Assembly: GCA_943328975.2 (NCBI GenBank)
Contig: CALQCC020000002.1
Coordinates: forward strand, 124,001-188,000
Length of the DNA: 64,000 nucleotides
DNA from: Bordetella parapertussis
Lineage (GTDB): Bacteria; Acidobacteriota; Terriglobia; Bryobacterales; Bryobacteraceae
Direction of reading: 5' to 3'
Part shown: in pieces, positions 52,381 to 61,166 of the stretch
How the letters are laid out: every line of letters starts with the position of its first letter
How positions within the stretch are numbered: the stretch's first letter is position 1
The notes under the pieces: model-generated
What the model was told of the DNA's origin: nothing
Database searches by the model: none
The model's input: only the letters and a program-made list of their open reading frames with translations
Program-made: the position numbers and the translations under genes

Positions 52381-52460
52381 ATAAACCTACAGGCATCTTA
52401 TCGGCGGAATCGGGCCGGCGTATTAGGGTTATATGCGGAGGGATGGCGTAGGGCCTAGCC

Positions 52461-53642
52461 TCAGGCTGTCATGATCCCCCGGAACTTGGGTGCGGTGTAA
52501 CCGGGGAACACTTTCGATACCGGAGCGCCGCCCAAATGGCGAGTCACTAGTTCGCCTAGGACGTCGCGGAAATCGGTGGTCATGGCGAGGTCGCGCTCCT
52601 GGTAAAGCTGCTCTGGTTGCAGGCCCGGCCAGTCACCGTAGATCTTGCCTCCTTGCACGTCGCCGCCGAAGGCGAACATGACGTTGGCATGGCCGTGATC
52701 GGTGCCGCGAGCGCCGTTTTCCTTGGCGGTGCGTCCGAACTCGCTCATGGTCACCACGGAGACGTCTGCCATGCGGTCGCCCAGGTCGCGATGAAATGCG
52801 GCCAGCGCGGTGCCGAATTGGGTCAGGAGGTTCTGCAACTGGGCCGGTTCGTTGGCGTGGGTATCCCAGCCGCCCATGTCGGCGAAGGCTACTTCCAGGC
52901 CCACCCCCGCCTTGATCAAGCGAGCGATCTGGAGTAGGCTCTGGCCCAGTGGGTTGTTCGGATACTCCGCCCCGTTCTCGGGCGTGTAGGGCTGCTTGCG
53001 GATCGATTCCATCAATTTGAGAGCCTCAAAGGCCTCGCGGCCGGCACCGACCATCACCTGGTCCGGGGTGTTCGCGTACATGGCTTCAAAGGCTGGGTCG
53101 AGGACTTCAAAACCGTTCACATCCTTGAGCGCTACGGCGGCATTGGAGCCTCGGAGCGTGCGGGCCAGCGAGGTTCCCAGGCTGATCGCACGCACGGGGG
53201 ACGGATCTTTCTGTGACGGTAGCGCTCGGTTCAGCCAGCCGTCGGAGGTCGATTTGCGACCCGGCGTGCCGGATTCCATGTAGTCCTGCGCGTCGAAGTG
53301 CGACCGGGTGGGGTCGGGAGATCCCACGGCTTGGATAATGGCCAGTTGCTTGGCGTCGTAGATCGGTTTCAGCGGAGCCAGCGCGGGGTGGAGGCCGAAG
53401 AAGCCGTCTAGGTCGATGGCATCCTTGACTGCGATGTTCGGGCGCAGGGCCGAGTAGTTTTGGTCGCCGTACGGGACTACGACGTTCAAGCCGTCCACTG
53501 CGCCGCGCTGAAAGATGGCGACGAGCACTTTCTTGCGCGGGGACTCGGCGGCGTAGGCGGCTCGCTGCAGCCACAGAGGGGTGGCTCCGATGCCGAACAT
53601 CGCCAGCCCGGAACTTTTCAGGAAAAGGCGTCGGGTGGGCAT
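52461..53642 (-). CDS. DUF1501 family exported protein
   Basis: 393 aa. A Tat-like leader (MPTRRLFLKSSGLAMFG) is followed by the DUF1501 core, with VLVAIFQRGAVDGLNVVVPYGD, LALAPLKPIYDAKQLAIIQAVGS, HFDAQDYMESG, ADMGGWDTHANE and SEFGRTAKENGARGTDHGHANVM. The fold is related to alkaline phosphatase/sulphatase-like enzymes, but activity is undefined. It follows the DUF1800 gene by 1 bp; the two are regularly paired in Planctomycetota and Acidobacteriota. Confidence 0.92.
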   Translation of the reverse strand: MPTRRLFLKSSGLAMFGIGATPLWLQRAAYAAESPRKKVLVAIFQRGAVDGLNVVVPYGDQNYSALRPNIAVKDAIDLDGFFGLHPALAPLKPIYDAKQLAIIQAVGSPDPTRSHFDAQDYMESGTPGRKSTSDGWLNRALPSQKDPSPVRAISLGTSLARTLRGSNAAVALKDVNGFEVLDPAFEAMYANTPDQVMVGAGREAFEALKLMESIRKQPYTPENGAEYPNNPLGQSLLQIARLIKAGVGLEVAFADMGGWDTHANEPAQLQNLLTQFGTALAAFHRDLGDRMADVSVVTMSEFGRTAKENGARGTDHGHANVMFAFGGDVQGGKIYGDWPGLQPEQLYQERDLAMTTDFRDVLGELVTRHLGGAPVSKVFPGYTAPKFRGIMTA

Positions 53643-53643
53643 G

Positions 53644-55023
<1,380 letters not shown>

Positions 55024-55099
55024 TTCCAGACCTCACCTATATAAACGCGGGAGGCGGCAAAAAGTTGTGCAGGGTGCCCAAATGGGTTTCGCTTATTGG

Positions 55100-55825
55100 T
55101 CATCCAAACGACGAAGCTGGTCCAATTCGTCCACTATGAGCTGTCCCGGTATCCCTCAGCGCCGCACCGTCCCAGCCTTCGGTGGGAACCGGCTCAAGCA
55201 CGCGAAGGCAAACATCCTGATTCGCCCCGAAGAGCCACGTCTTCCGCGGAAGGGCTGTAGCAGTTCCGTCAACGACCAGAGGGAGTATCGCTACGCGCTC
55301 ACGGATCGCCAACTGAAAGGCACCTGGATTGAATTGTTGCACCTTGCCATCGACCGATCGTCCGCCTTCCGGAAAGAAGACCACCGAGCAGCCCTGTCGC
55401 AGGCACTTGGCGCAGCGCAACAATGCCCTCGCGCTTTGCCTTGGGACGGATCGTTCCACGGGTATGTCTCCTGCCATACGGAGCATCCAGCCCAATAACG
55501 GAAGTCGAAACAGCTCGGCCTTGGCCAGCCATTTTGCATCCAACTCCAGGTGGGCGATTAGCGGGATGTCGGCCAAGGACTGATGGTTGCTAACGATGAC
55601 GTAAACTTGATCGCGGACAATGTGCTCCAAGCCGGAAATATAGATTCGCCAGGGGTTCAGTTTCGCAAGCAGACGGCCAAGATGGCGGAACCAGCGCCCG
55701 GTTTTCAGCCGGTTCGGCTCTCGGTCGAAAATCCAAATAACGCCGAGCAGGGGCACCCAAAGAACGATAAGAGCCGCACTAGCGGTCCAAATCCAAACGG
55801 ATCGGAAGATGCGGAGCATATACAT
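55100..55825 (-). CDS. plsC: 1-acyl-sn-glycerol-3-phosphate acyltransferase (PlsC family)
   Basis: 241 aa. N-terminal TM helices (~8-32) are followed by block I SNHQSLADIPL (H-x4-D), block II PLLGWMLRMAGDIPVER and block III FFPEGGRS, then ILPLVVDGTATALPRK. It acylates lysophosphatidic acid in phospholipid synthesis. The C-terminal ~40 residues are variable. It stands alone between DUF1800 and the sugar genes. Confidence 0.9.
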   Translation of the reverse strand: MYMLRIFRSVWIWTASAALIVLWVPLLGVIWIFDREPNRLKTGRWFRHLGRLLAKLNPWRIYISGLEHIVRDQVYVIVSNHQSLADIPLIAHLELDAKWLAKAELFRLPLLGWMLRMAGDIPVERSVPRQSARALLRCAKCLRQGCSVVFFPEGGRSVDGKVQQFNPGAFQLAIRERVAILPLVVDGTATALPRKTWLFGANQDVCLRVLEPVPTEGWDGAALRDTGTAHSGRIGPASSFG

Positions 55826-55984
55826 TTATGCGGCATTGCCCTCAACGCACGCCCCTCGCAGAATACCAGTTGAGCTGGGGTAAGCCACACTCTGTCAGGT
55901 TGACCAAGGCGTCGAGGAACGAATTTGTGAGAAGTATTTGCGGGTCGGGACCACTCTATAGACGGGTTCCAAGTGGACTCGCTT

Positions 55985-56923
55985 ATGGCCTACTTCAAAC
56001 ATGACACCGCCCTAGTGGAGTCCTCCCACATCGGCGAAGGCACCCGGGTGTGGGCCTATGCGCACGTGCTGGAAGGCGCGGAGATCGGCGAAGACTGCAA
56101 CATTTGCGACCACACGTTCATCGAGAACGACGTGGTGCTGGGAGATCGGGTCACGGTTAAGTGCGGGGTCCAGTTGTGGGATGGGCTGCGGGTGGAAGAC
56201 GACGTCTTCATCGGGCCGAACGCTACGTTCACAAACGACAGGTGGCCGAGGAGTAAGCAGCACTTGGCGAAGTACCCTCGGACGGTGATCAAGCGGGGGG
56301 CGTCGATCGGGGCGAATGCGACGATCCTGCCGGGGCTCACTATTGGCGATAACGCGATGGTGGGCGCGGGGGCTGTGGTGACGCACCATGTTCCTCCGCA
56401 CGCGAAGGTGGTCGGGAGTCCGGCGCGTATTGTCGGGTACGTTGATGTTGTTCCAGAGGCTCCCGGGCCCGAGCTGGTGAAGCCCGGGGACACGCCGACT
56501 CCGCTGGGCGAGGCGACGATTCATCATCTGCCGAAAGTGGTCGATTTGCGCGGCAGTCTGATCTTCGGCGAAGCCTCACGGCATGTGCCGTTCGAGGTGA
56601 AGCGCTACTTCCTGGTGTTCGACGTTCAGAGCGAACATATCCGGGGCGAACATGCGCATCGGCGGCTGCATCAGTTCCTGGTGTGCGTGGCGGGTCGGTG
56701 CAATGTGGTCACGGACGATGGCGTTACGCGGCACGAAGTGGTGCTGGATGCGGCGTCGAAGGGCGTTCACATTCCTCCTATGGTGTGGGCGACGCAGTAC
56801 AAGTTTTCGCGCGATGCGGTGCTGCTGGTGTTGGCGTCGGAGTATTACGACGCCTCGGAATACATCCGTGATTACTACGAATATTTATCGCTGCGCCAAC
56901 AGGCGCTCAAGGTGGCCGTATGA
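55985..56923 (+). CDS. Bifunctional sugar N/O-acetyltransferase-dTDP-4-keto-6-deoxyglucose 3,4-ketoisomerase (FdtD/WxcM-like)
   Basis: 312 aa from ATG 55985. Residues ~10-150 form a left-handed beta helix with hexapeptide repeats (IGEGTRVWAYAHVLEGAEIGEDC, IGANATILPGLTIGDNAMVGAGAVVTHHVPPHAKVVGSPARIVG), an acetyltransferase. Residues ~180-305 form a cupin-type 3,4-ketoisomerase, with RGEHAHRRLHQFL holding the catalytic His, HIPPMVWATQYKFS and YYDASEYIRDYYEY. The same fusion is known from Shewanella FdtD and Xanthomonas WxcM. It makes and acetylates 3-amino-3,6-dideoxyhexoses with the coupled aminotransferase downstream. Confidence 0.88.
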   Translation: MAYFKHDTALVESSHIGEGTRVWAYAHVLEGAEIGEDCNICDHTFIENDVVLGDRVTVKCGVQLWDGLRVEDDVFIGPNATFTNDRWPRSKQHLAKYPRTVIKRGASIGANATILPGLTIGDNAMVGAGAVVTHHVPPHAKVVGSPARIVGYVDVVPEAPGPELVKPGDTPTPLGEATIHHLPKVVDLRGSLIFGEASRHVPFEVKRYFLVFDVQSEHIRGEHAHRRLHQFLVCVAGRCNVVTDDGVTRHEVVLDAASKGVHIPPMVWATQYKFSRDAVLLVLASEYYDASEYIRDYYEYLSLRQQALKVAV

Positions 56924-58056
56924 TTTTAGCGAACGATTTCCAGCGGCAGTGGGCGGATATCGGTGAAGACGTGGTCGGCGCGGTGGAGCGCGTGGGCCAG
57001 AGCGGTTGGTACGTGTTGGGCAATGAGATCCAGCAGTTCGAGGCCCAGCTGGCCGGATACTGGGGCGTCAAGCACGCCACCGGGGTCGCGAACGGCATGG
57101 ACGCCATCGAGATCGGGCTGCGCATGTTGGGCTGCGGTCCGGGCGATCGGGTGTTGACAACCCCTCTGTCGGCCTTTGCGACCACACTGGCGATCGTGAA
57201 GCTGCGCGCGGTGCCGGTGTTCATCGATACCGATGAACACGGGTTGATCGATCTCGCTCGTTGCTACGACCTGCTGCGCGAACGGCGCGACATCGCTTAT
57301 ATGGTGCCGGTGCATCTTTACGGTCATGCGCTGGACCGGGGTGGTCTCGAATGGCTGCGGGATGAGTTTGGATTGAAGATCGTGGAAGACTGCGCGCAGT
57401 CGGCGGGAGCGCGATGGGGCGGCACGGCCACGGGCACGGTGGGGCAGATCGCGGCTACTAGTTTCTATCCGACGAAGAATTTGGGCGCGATGGGAGATGG
57501 CGGGGCGATCCTGACGAACGATCCGGCGCTGGATGCGCAGGCCCGGGTGCTGCGATTTTACGGAGAGACTTCGCGCTACCGGCACGAACAGATTGGCTAC
57601 AACAGTCGGCTGGATGAGGTGCAAGCGGCGTTGCTTCGCGATGCGTGTTTGCCGCGTATGCACCAGTGGGTGGGGCGGCGCCGGGCGATTGCGGCGGCTT
57701 ACAATGCGGGCATTCGGAATCGGGAAGTCGGCTTGCCGGGCCAGCCGGAGGGTTCGGATTCCAGTTGGCACTTGTTCCCGTTGCATGTGGCTCCGGCGCG
57801 CCGGGCGGAATTGGTCGAGCACTTGAAAGCGCGCGGGGTTGCGACGGGTATTCACTATCCCACGGCGATTCCGGATCAACCGGCGATGGGCAAGGTCGCG
57901 TTCGAGATGGCCGATGCGTGTGCGCTGGCTCGGCAAATTTGCGCGTCGGAGATTAGTCTGCCGATTCATCCTTACTTAACGGACGAAGAAGTCGGGCGCG
58001 TGATTGATGCGGTGAACGCGTTTGCTCGGGAGACGGTGGCGCGGACGGCGGCTTAG
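56920..58056 (+). CDS. DegT/DnrJ/EryC1/StrS sugar aminotransferase (FdtB-like)
   Basis: 378 aa, PLP fold type I. GNEIQQFEAQLAGYWGVKHATGVANGMDAIEIGL is the N-terminal region. The Schiff-base Lys is in TSFYPTKNLGAMGDGG, and the substrate region includes YNSRLDEVQAALL and GVATGIHYP. It transfers an amino group to C3 of a dTDP-3-keto-6-deoxyhexose made by the upstream ketoisomerase. ATGA overlap with the fusion gene indicates coupling. rmlA/rmlB, which would supply the substrate, are not in the window. Confidence 0.9.
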   Translation: MILANDFQRQWADIGEDVVGAVERVGQSGWYVLGNEIQQFEAQLAGYWGVKHATGVANGMDAIEIGLRMLGCGPGDRVLTTPLSAFATTLAIVKLRAVPVFIDTDEHGLIDLARCYDLLRERRDIAYMVPVHLYGHALDRGGLEWLRDEFGLKIVEDCAQSAGARWGGTATGTVGQIAATSFYPTKNLGAMGDGGAILTNDPALDAQARVLRFYGETSRYRHEQIGYNSRLDEVQAALLRDACLPRMHQWVGRRRAIAAAYNAGIRNREVGLPGQPEGSDSSWHLFPLHVAPARRAELVEHLKARGVATGIHYPTAIPDQPAMGKVAFEMADACALARQICASEISLPIHPYLTDEEVGRVIDAVNAFARETVARTAA

Positions 58057-58065
58057 TGGTTCAGG

Positions 58066-58749
58066 CTATCTCCGGCGCTGGTAACTCTTGAGTTGTTCCA
58101 GTTGGCCGCGAGCGACGTTGTTGGCGGGGTCGAGTTCGACAGCTTTCTCGAGCGCGGTGATGGCGCTGGCGTCGTCCACTTTACGGGTGTGGGCGAAGGC
58201 GAGGGCCTGGTAGCTGGCCGATGAAGTGGGATAGAACTCGATGTTGAGCTTGGCGAAGGTGATGGCGTCATCGGGACGGACGTTGGCGACGCGCTGGGAG
58301 AGGGTGAGCAACGTCTGCTCGCTGAAATCGTAGGCCGCTTTGCCGTAGAAGCGCGTGCGCAGGTCGCGATATTGGGCGACGGCGGCGGGGGCTCCTTGCT
58401 TGGTGGCGGTTTCCCACATGATGTCGCCGAGCTGGCGCGGGATGGGCACACCGTGGTGGCAGGTGATGCAGTCGACCTTGGTTGCTGCTCCGGCGGCTTT
58501 CGAGGTGGCGTTCTCGACGCGAGCGTTCAGCTCCTTGGTCATCGCGATCATTTGCTTGGCGACGCTGATTTTGCTGGGTCCAGTGGGTGCTTCGGCGGCT
58601 CCGCGCGGGGCGTGGCAATACTCGCAGGTGACGCCGAGTCCTTCGGCGAGGGTCTGCATGTTCGGGAGCGGCTCACGTTGCGGAGCCTGTGCGGCGAGGA
58701 ACGAGGCCCCGGCGGCGCAAATCAGAATGGTGTTGAGAACTAGCTTCAC
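58066..58749 (-). CDS. Secreted dihaem c-type cytochrome, reaction-centre cytochrome-like
   Basis: 227 aa with a signal peptide (to LAAQ), GTG start 58749. Two haem sites, CEYCH and CITCH, are separated by ~50 residues with Met ligand candidates (MIAMTKELN). This resembles half of the tetrahaem photosynthetic reaction centre cytochrome (CytoC_RC family). The C-terminal part is a TPR-like helical repeat (FYPTSSASYQALAFAHTRKVDDASAITALEKAVELDPANNVARGQLEQL). Similar proteins are common in non-phototrophic Acidobacteriota. Electron partner unknown. Confidence 0.85.
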   Translation of the reverse strand: MKLVLNTILICAAGASFLAAQAPQREPLPNMQTLAEGLGVTCEYCHAPRGAAEAPTGPSKISVAKQMIAMTKELNARVENATSKAAGAATKVDCITCHHGVPIPRQLGDIMWETATKQGAPAAVAQYRDLRTRFYGKAAYDFSEQTLLTLSQRVANVRPDDAITFAKLNIEFYPTSSASYQALAFAHTRKVDDASAITALEKAVELDPANNVARGQLEQLKSYQRRR

Positions 58750-58824
58750 GAATCCCCCCTTGTCCAGAGAAGTATATCGAAATACCGATTGAACTGGTGC
58801 AAGGACCTGGGGACGGAAGTCGAT

Positions 58825-59106
58825 TTAGCGGTTCATGCGCTTGCGGAGCTTGAGACCGCTCGCAATTCTGTAGATCCCTATCAATAGTCCCCACCGGCCT
58901 CCGTTGCGTGCTTCCCATCCGGCTAGGCGAAAGAGCAAGCTCACCCCTACCACGATTCCGATCAACTCAAGGCCGGATCGGATGAGTGCGGATGATTTGC
59001 GGCCGAGGGAGAGGTTGTCCTGGACGGGGTTGAAGATATGGCCGCAGTCGCACCTTGCGGACGAAGGCACGCATACTGTTGCGCAAACTGGACACTCCCG
59101 CGGCAT
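58825..59106 (-). CDS. Small zinc-ribbon membrane protein
   Basis: 93 aa. The N-terminal zinc ribbon CPVCATVCVPSSARCDCGHIF provides four Cys of the CxxC...CxC type. A TM helix follows near residues 42-62 (GLELIGIVVGVSLLFRLAG) and a basic C-terminus. Function unknown. It starts 3 bp before the end of the GDSL hydrolase gene on the same strand, so it is likely co-transcribed with it. Confidence 0.75.
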   Translation of the reverse strand: MPRECPVCATVCVPSSARCDCGHIFNPVQDNLSLGRKSSALIRSGLELIGIVVGVSLLFRLAGWEARNGGRWGLLIGIYRIASGLKLRKRMNR

Positions 59107-59109
59107 TGC

Positions 59110-59853
59110 CTACTTCATCGCCTGCTCGATGGCGGCATTGGCGACCGGGGCCATCAGCGCGTAGCCTTTTTCGTTGGGATGCAGGCCGTCGATGGAGAAG
59201 CCATCTTTGAACATTCCCTTGTCGTCGACGGTGGCGGCGTAGTAATCGGCGAAGAAGGATCCGGATTTGGCGGCGTAGTCCTTGATCCAGGCGTTCAGTT
59301 TAAGGATGTCGGCGGGCGGGCGGCTGCGGCTCTGGGCGCGGTTGGGGACGTAGTCGCTGATGGGCGTGACCGAACACAGGATCACTTTGATGCCGTGGAG
59401 TTTGGCTAGCTCGGTGATGGCTTGGAAATTCTCCTCGATCATTTCGAGCGTGCTGGGGCCGGTGTTCCGAGCGATGTCGTTGGTCCCGGCGAGCACGATC
59501 ATGGCGGCGGGCTTCAGGTTGATGACGTCCTGGAACATGCGCGCCAGCATTTGCGGCGTGGTCTGGCCGCTGATGCCGCGGTTGACGTAGGGCTTGCCCG
59601 GGAACTGGTCGGAGAGCTTCCAGCCGTCGGTGATGGAGTCGCCCATGAAGACGACTCGGCCTGGGGGGACGGGTTGCGCGCGGAGGGCGAGGTTGTCGGG
59701 GTGATAGCGGCTTAAGAAGTTCCAGTCGAGGAGTTGGTTCGCCAGGTTCTGGGCGGCGCTCGCGAGGCAGCAGGCGCCGCGAGGGGGGCTGAAGTCGTCG
59801 GCGAGTTGGCCGTAGGCCGCGGTCACGAGCGTGAGAGCAAGGAAGGTTCGCAG
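59110..59853 (-). CDS. Secreted GDSL/SGNH hydrolase
   Basis: About 247 aa. SGNH blocks are VVFMGDSITDGW (Ser), NRGISGQTT (Gly), LAGTNDIA (Asn) and DGLHPNEKGY (Asp/His). This is the platelet-activating-factor acetylhydrolase-like branch. The signal peptide (RTFLALTLVTAAYG) starts at a CTG (59853); no ATG, GTG or TTG gives it. A TATAAT box lies at 59863-59868 on this strand, so the 5' leader would be extremely short. GTG 59826 is an alternative but removes the signal. The frame stays open upstream, antisense to higA. Confidence 0.82.
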   Translation of the reverse strand: MRTFLALTLVTAAYGQLADDFSPPRGACCLASAAQNLANQLLDWNFLSRYHPDNLALRAQPVPPGRVVFMGDSITDGWKLSDQFPGKPYVNRGISGQTTPQMLARMFQDVINLKPAAMIVLAGTNDIARNTGPSTLEMIEENFQAITELAKLHGIKVILCSVTPISDYVPNRAQSRSRPPADILKLNAWIKDYAAKSGSFFADYYAATVDDKGMFKDGFSIDGLHPNEKGYALMAPVANAAIEQAMK

Positions 59854-59871
59854 TATGCCGTCATTATACTG
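59851..59871. promoter_or_regulatory. Inverted repeat, putative HigA operator over divergent promoters
   Basis: CAGTAT (59851-59856) and ATACTG (59866-59871) form a perfect 6-9-6 palindrome. It covers a TATAAT (minus, 59863-59868) and a TATACT (plus, 59865-59870), and lies 43 bp before the HigA-like gene. XRE-type antitoxins bind such palindromes to repress their own promoter. Confidence 0.5.
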
Positions 59872-59914
59872 TGGGGGTGGAGTTTGTTCCGCCCCATGGG
59901 ATATTGAGGTGCCT

Positions 59915-60223
59915 ATGTTGATGACAAAACGCAAGCCCGTGAGTGTCGGCGAGATATTGGCCGAGGAATTTGTGGTGTCCATAGGACTGACGCAGAGCGC
60001 GTTGGCCGAGGCGATGGGTGTCCAGCGCAAGCATGTCAACGAACTTTGCAATGAGCGCAGAGCGGTGACAGCATCAACCGCGCTGATCCTTGCTCGGGTC
60101 TTTGGTAATACTCCGGACTATTGGCTGAATGTGCAGCGGCGGAGCGATTTGTGGAAGGTGATGAATGCGCCGAAGGAGCGCAGGCGGATAGAACGGGCCA
60201 AGCCGTTGAATCGGGCTGCTTGA
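59915..60223 (+). CDS. higA: HigA-like XRE-family transcriptional regulator/antitoxin
   Basis: 102 aa from ATG 59915 with GAGG five bases upstream. The HTH is SIGLTQSALAEAMGVQRKHVNELCNERRAVTASTALILARVFG, then NTPDYWLNVQRRSDLW, the VapI/HigA-type signature. HigA neutralises HigB, an mRNA interferase, and represses the operon. No RelE/HigB-like toxin lies within 1 kb on either side, so this is an orphan antitoxin or a pure regulator. A palindrome upstream may be its operator. Confidence 0.9.
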   Translation: MLMTKRKPVSVGEILAEEFVVSIGLTQSALAEAMGVQRKHVNELCNERRAVTASTALILARVFGNTPDYWLNVQRRSDLWKVMNAPKERRRIERAKPLNRAA

Positions 60224-60234
60224 CGGCGACTCTT

Positions 60235-60663
60235 CTAAAAGTGGTTTGAGATTTTATCCAGATCGGTCTCTGGAGCGTAGGTCGTGATGACAATTCGTGC
60301 ATTGAGTTCAGAAACAGCTCTCACGGTTTCAGCTTCAACGACTACGTCGTAAGAGCGAGGATGAGCTCGGGCCTGAATCCCGATGCTAAAGTCCCGCACC
60401 TTGGCGGCATTCCACAGTCGGCGTTGTGACGGTGGGAGTTTGATGATCAAGCCACAGAACCCGCGAATAGTAGCGTCAGCTGTCTTGGTCATACGGGCTA
60501 ACTCAAGGTGGGCGGAGTAAGTTCGGTTGTCTCGACCTTCATACAGCACGAATACTCTCTTCCCAAGAGCGGCGACTAGGGGGGCCAGACTCGAGGCGGA
60601 GCGGACGTCGAGGTCGACGTTGAGAAAGTGCGTTCCTTCTAGCGCTTGAGGGGGCTTGCCCAT
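60235..60663 (-). CDS. Hypothetical protein
   Basis: 142 aa from ATG 60663; upstream in-frame sequence is Arg/Pro noise antisense to other genes. It has alternating strands and helices (GTHFLNVDLDVRSASSLAPLV, GKRVFVLYEGRDNRTYSAHLEL, DVVVEAETVRAVSELNARIVITTYAPE). No signal peptide, TM or Cys cluster; I do not recognise the family. Its lower-GC codon use differs from its neighbours. It is convergent with the orphan higA gene, 11 bp apart, so a defence or accessory role is possible. Confidence 0.6.
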   Translation of the reverse strand: MGKPPQALEGTHFLNVDLDVRSASSLAPLVAALGKRVFVLYEGRDNRTYSAHLELARMTKTADATIRGFCGLIIKLPPSQRRLWNAAKVRDFSIGIQARAHPRSYDVVVEAETVRAVSELNARIVITTYAPETDLDKISNHF

Positions 60664-60704
60664 ACTTCGTGACCTTAGCACAGCAACGTTTGTGGTCGGG
60701 TGTT

Positions 60705-61139
60705 CTAGCTCCCGTTTGCAGAAACACAACTCTCGATGGCGGTGGCGGAGCCTTGTAGAATTGCGGTGGCGGAGGCGACGTCGGCGGCGATTAGTCCGGT
60801 TACCGATTCGGAGGCTGCTGCGCAGAGGATGAGTGCTTGCGCAACGGCGTGGGCAGCGCCTGCGGGAACGTCGTGCAGGGCTTGCTTTTCGCGGGTCTGG
60901 ATGTAGGCGTGGACGGCGGCGACGTCGGCATCGGCGGCGGCGCGGAGCTCGTCGATCAATTGCAGCGCGGGGTCGAGCAGGTCGGGGCGCTTGCCGGTGA
61001 TGCGCAGGACCTTGACTAGCAGACTGAGTCCGAGCGCTCCGGTGACACACGCGACCGCGACTCCTGCAGGCGCGGGTTGCGCGGCGGCGACCGAGGATTG
61101 GAAGTCGGCTAGGGGGGCCTGCCACAGAGAAGCGTCCAT
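60705..61139 (-). CDS. Cyclodeaminase/cyclohydrolase family protein (FTCD_C-like), short
   Basis: 144 aa, Ala-rich and all-helical. PLADFQSSVAAAQPAPAGVAVACVTGALGLSLLVKVLRITGK matches the N-terminus of the FTCD_C/methenyl-H4F cyclohydrolase family, and AAADADVAAVHAYIQTRE matches its second helix. The family is usually ~180-210 aa, so this copy is short at the C-terminus. The G-x-G-S substrate loop reads PAPAGVAV, lacking the usual GGGS, so activity is doubtful. It is divergent from the 61167 gene across 27 bp. Confidence 0.72.
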   Translation of the reverse strand: MDASLWQAPLADFQSSVAAAQPAPAGVAVACVTGALGLSLLVKVLRITGKRPDLLDPALQLIDELRAAADADVAAVHAYIQTREKQALHDVPAGAAHAVAQALILCAAASESVTGLIAADVASATAILQGSATAIESCVSANGS

Positions 61140-61166
61140 GCCATAGAATGTACCAGAGGCATTCGG

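Noticed and set aside
58066-58749. Reading the reaction-centre-like cytochrome as a sign of phototrophy
   Set aside because: No reaction centre, bacteriochlorophyll or light-harvesting genes are visible; such cytochromes occur in non-phototrophic relatives.
60664-61125. Extending the 60235-60663 gene upstream to 61125
   Set aside because: The added ~150 residues are Arg/Pro/Ser-rich and antiparallel or out-of-frame to the cyclodeaminase-like gene; the compact domain begins at ATG 60663.
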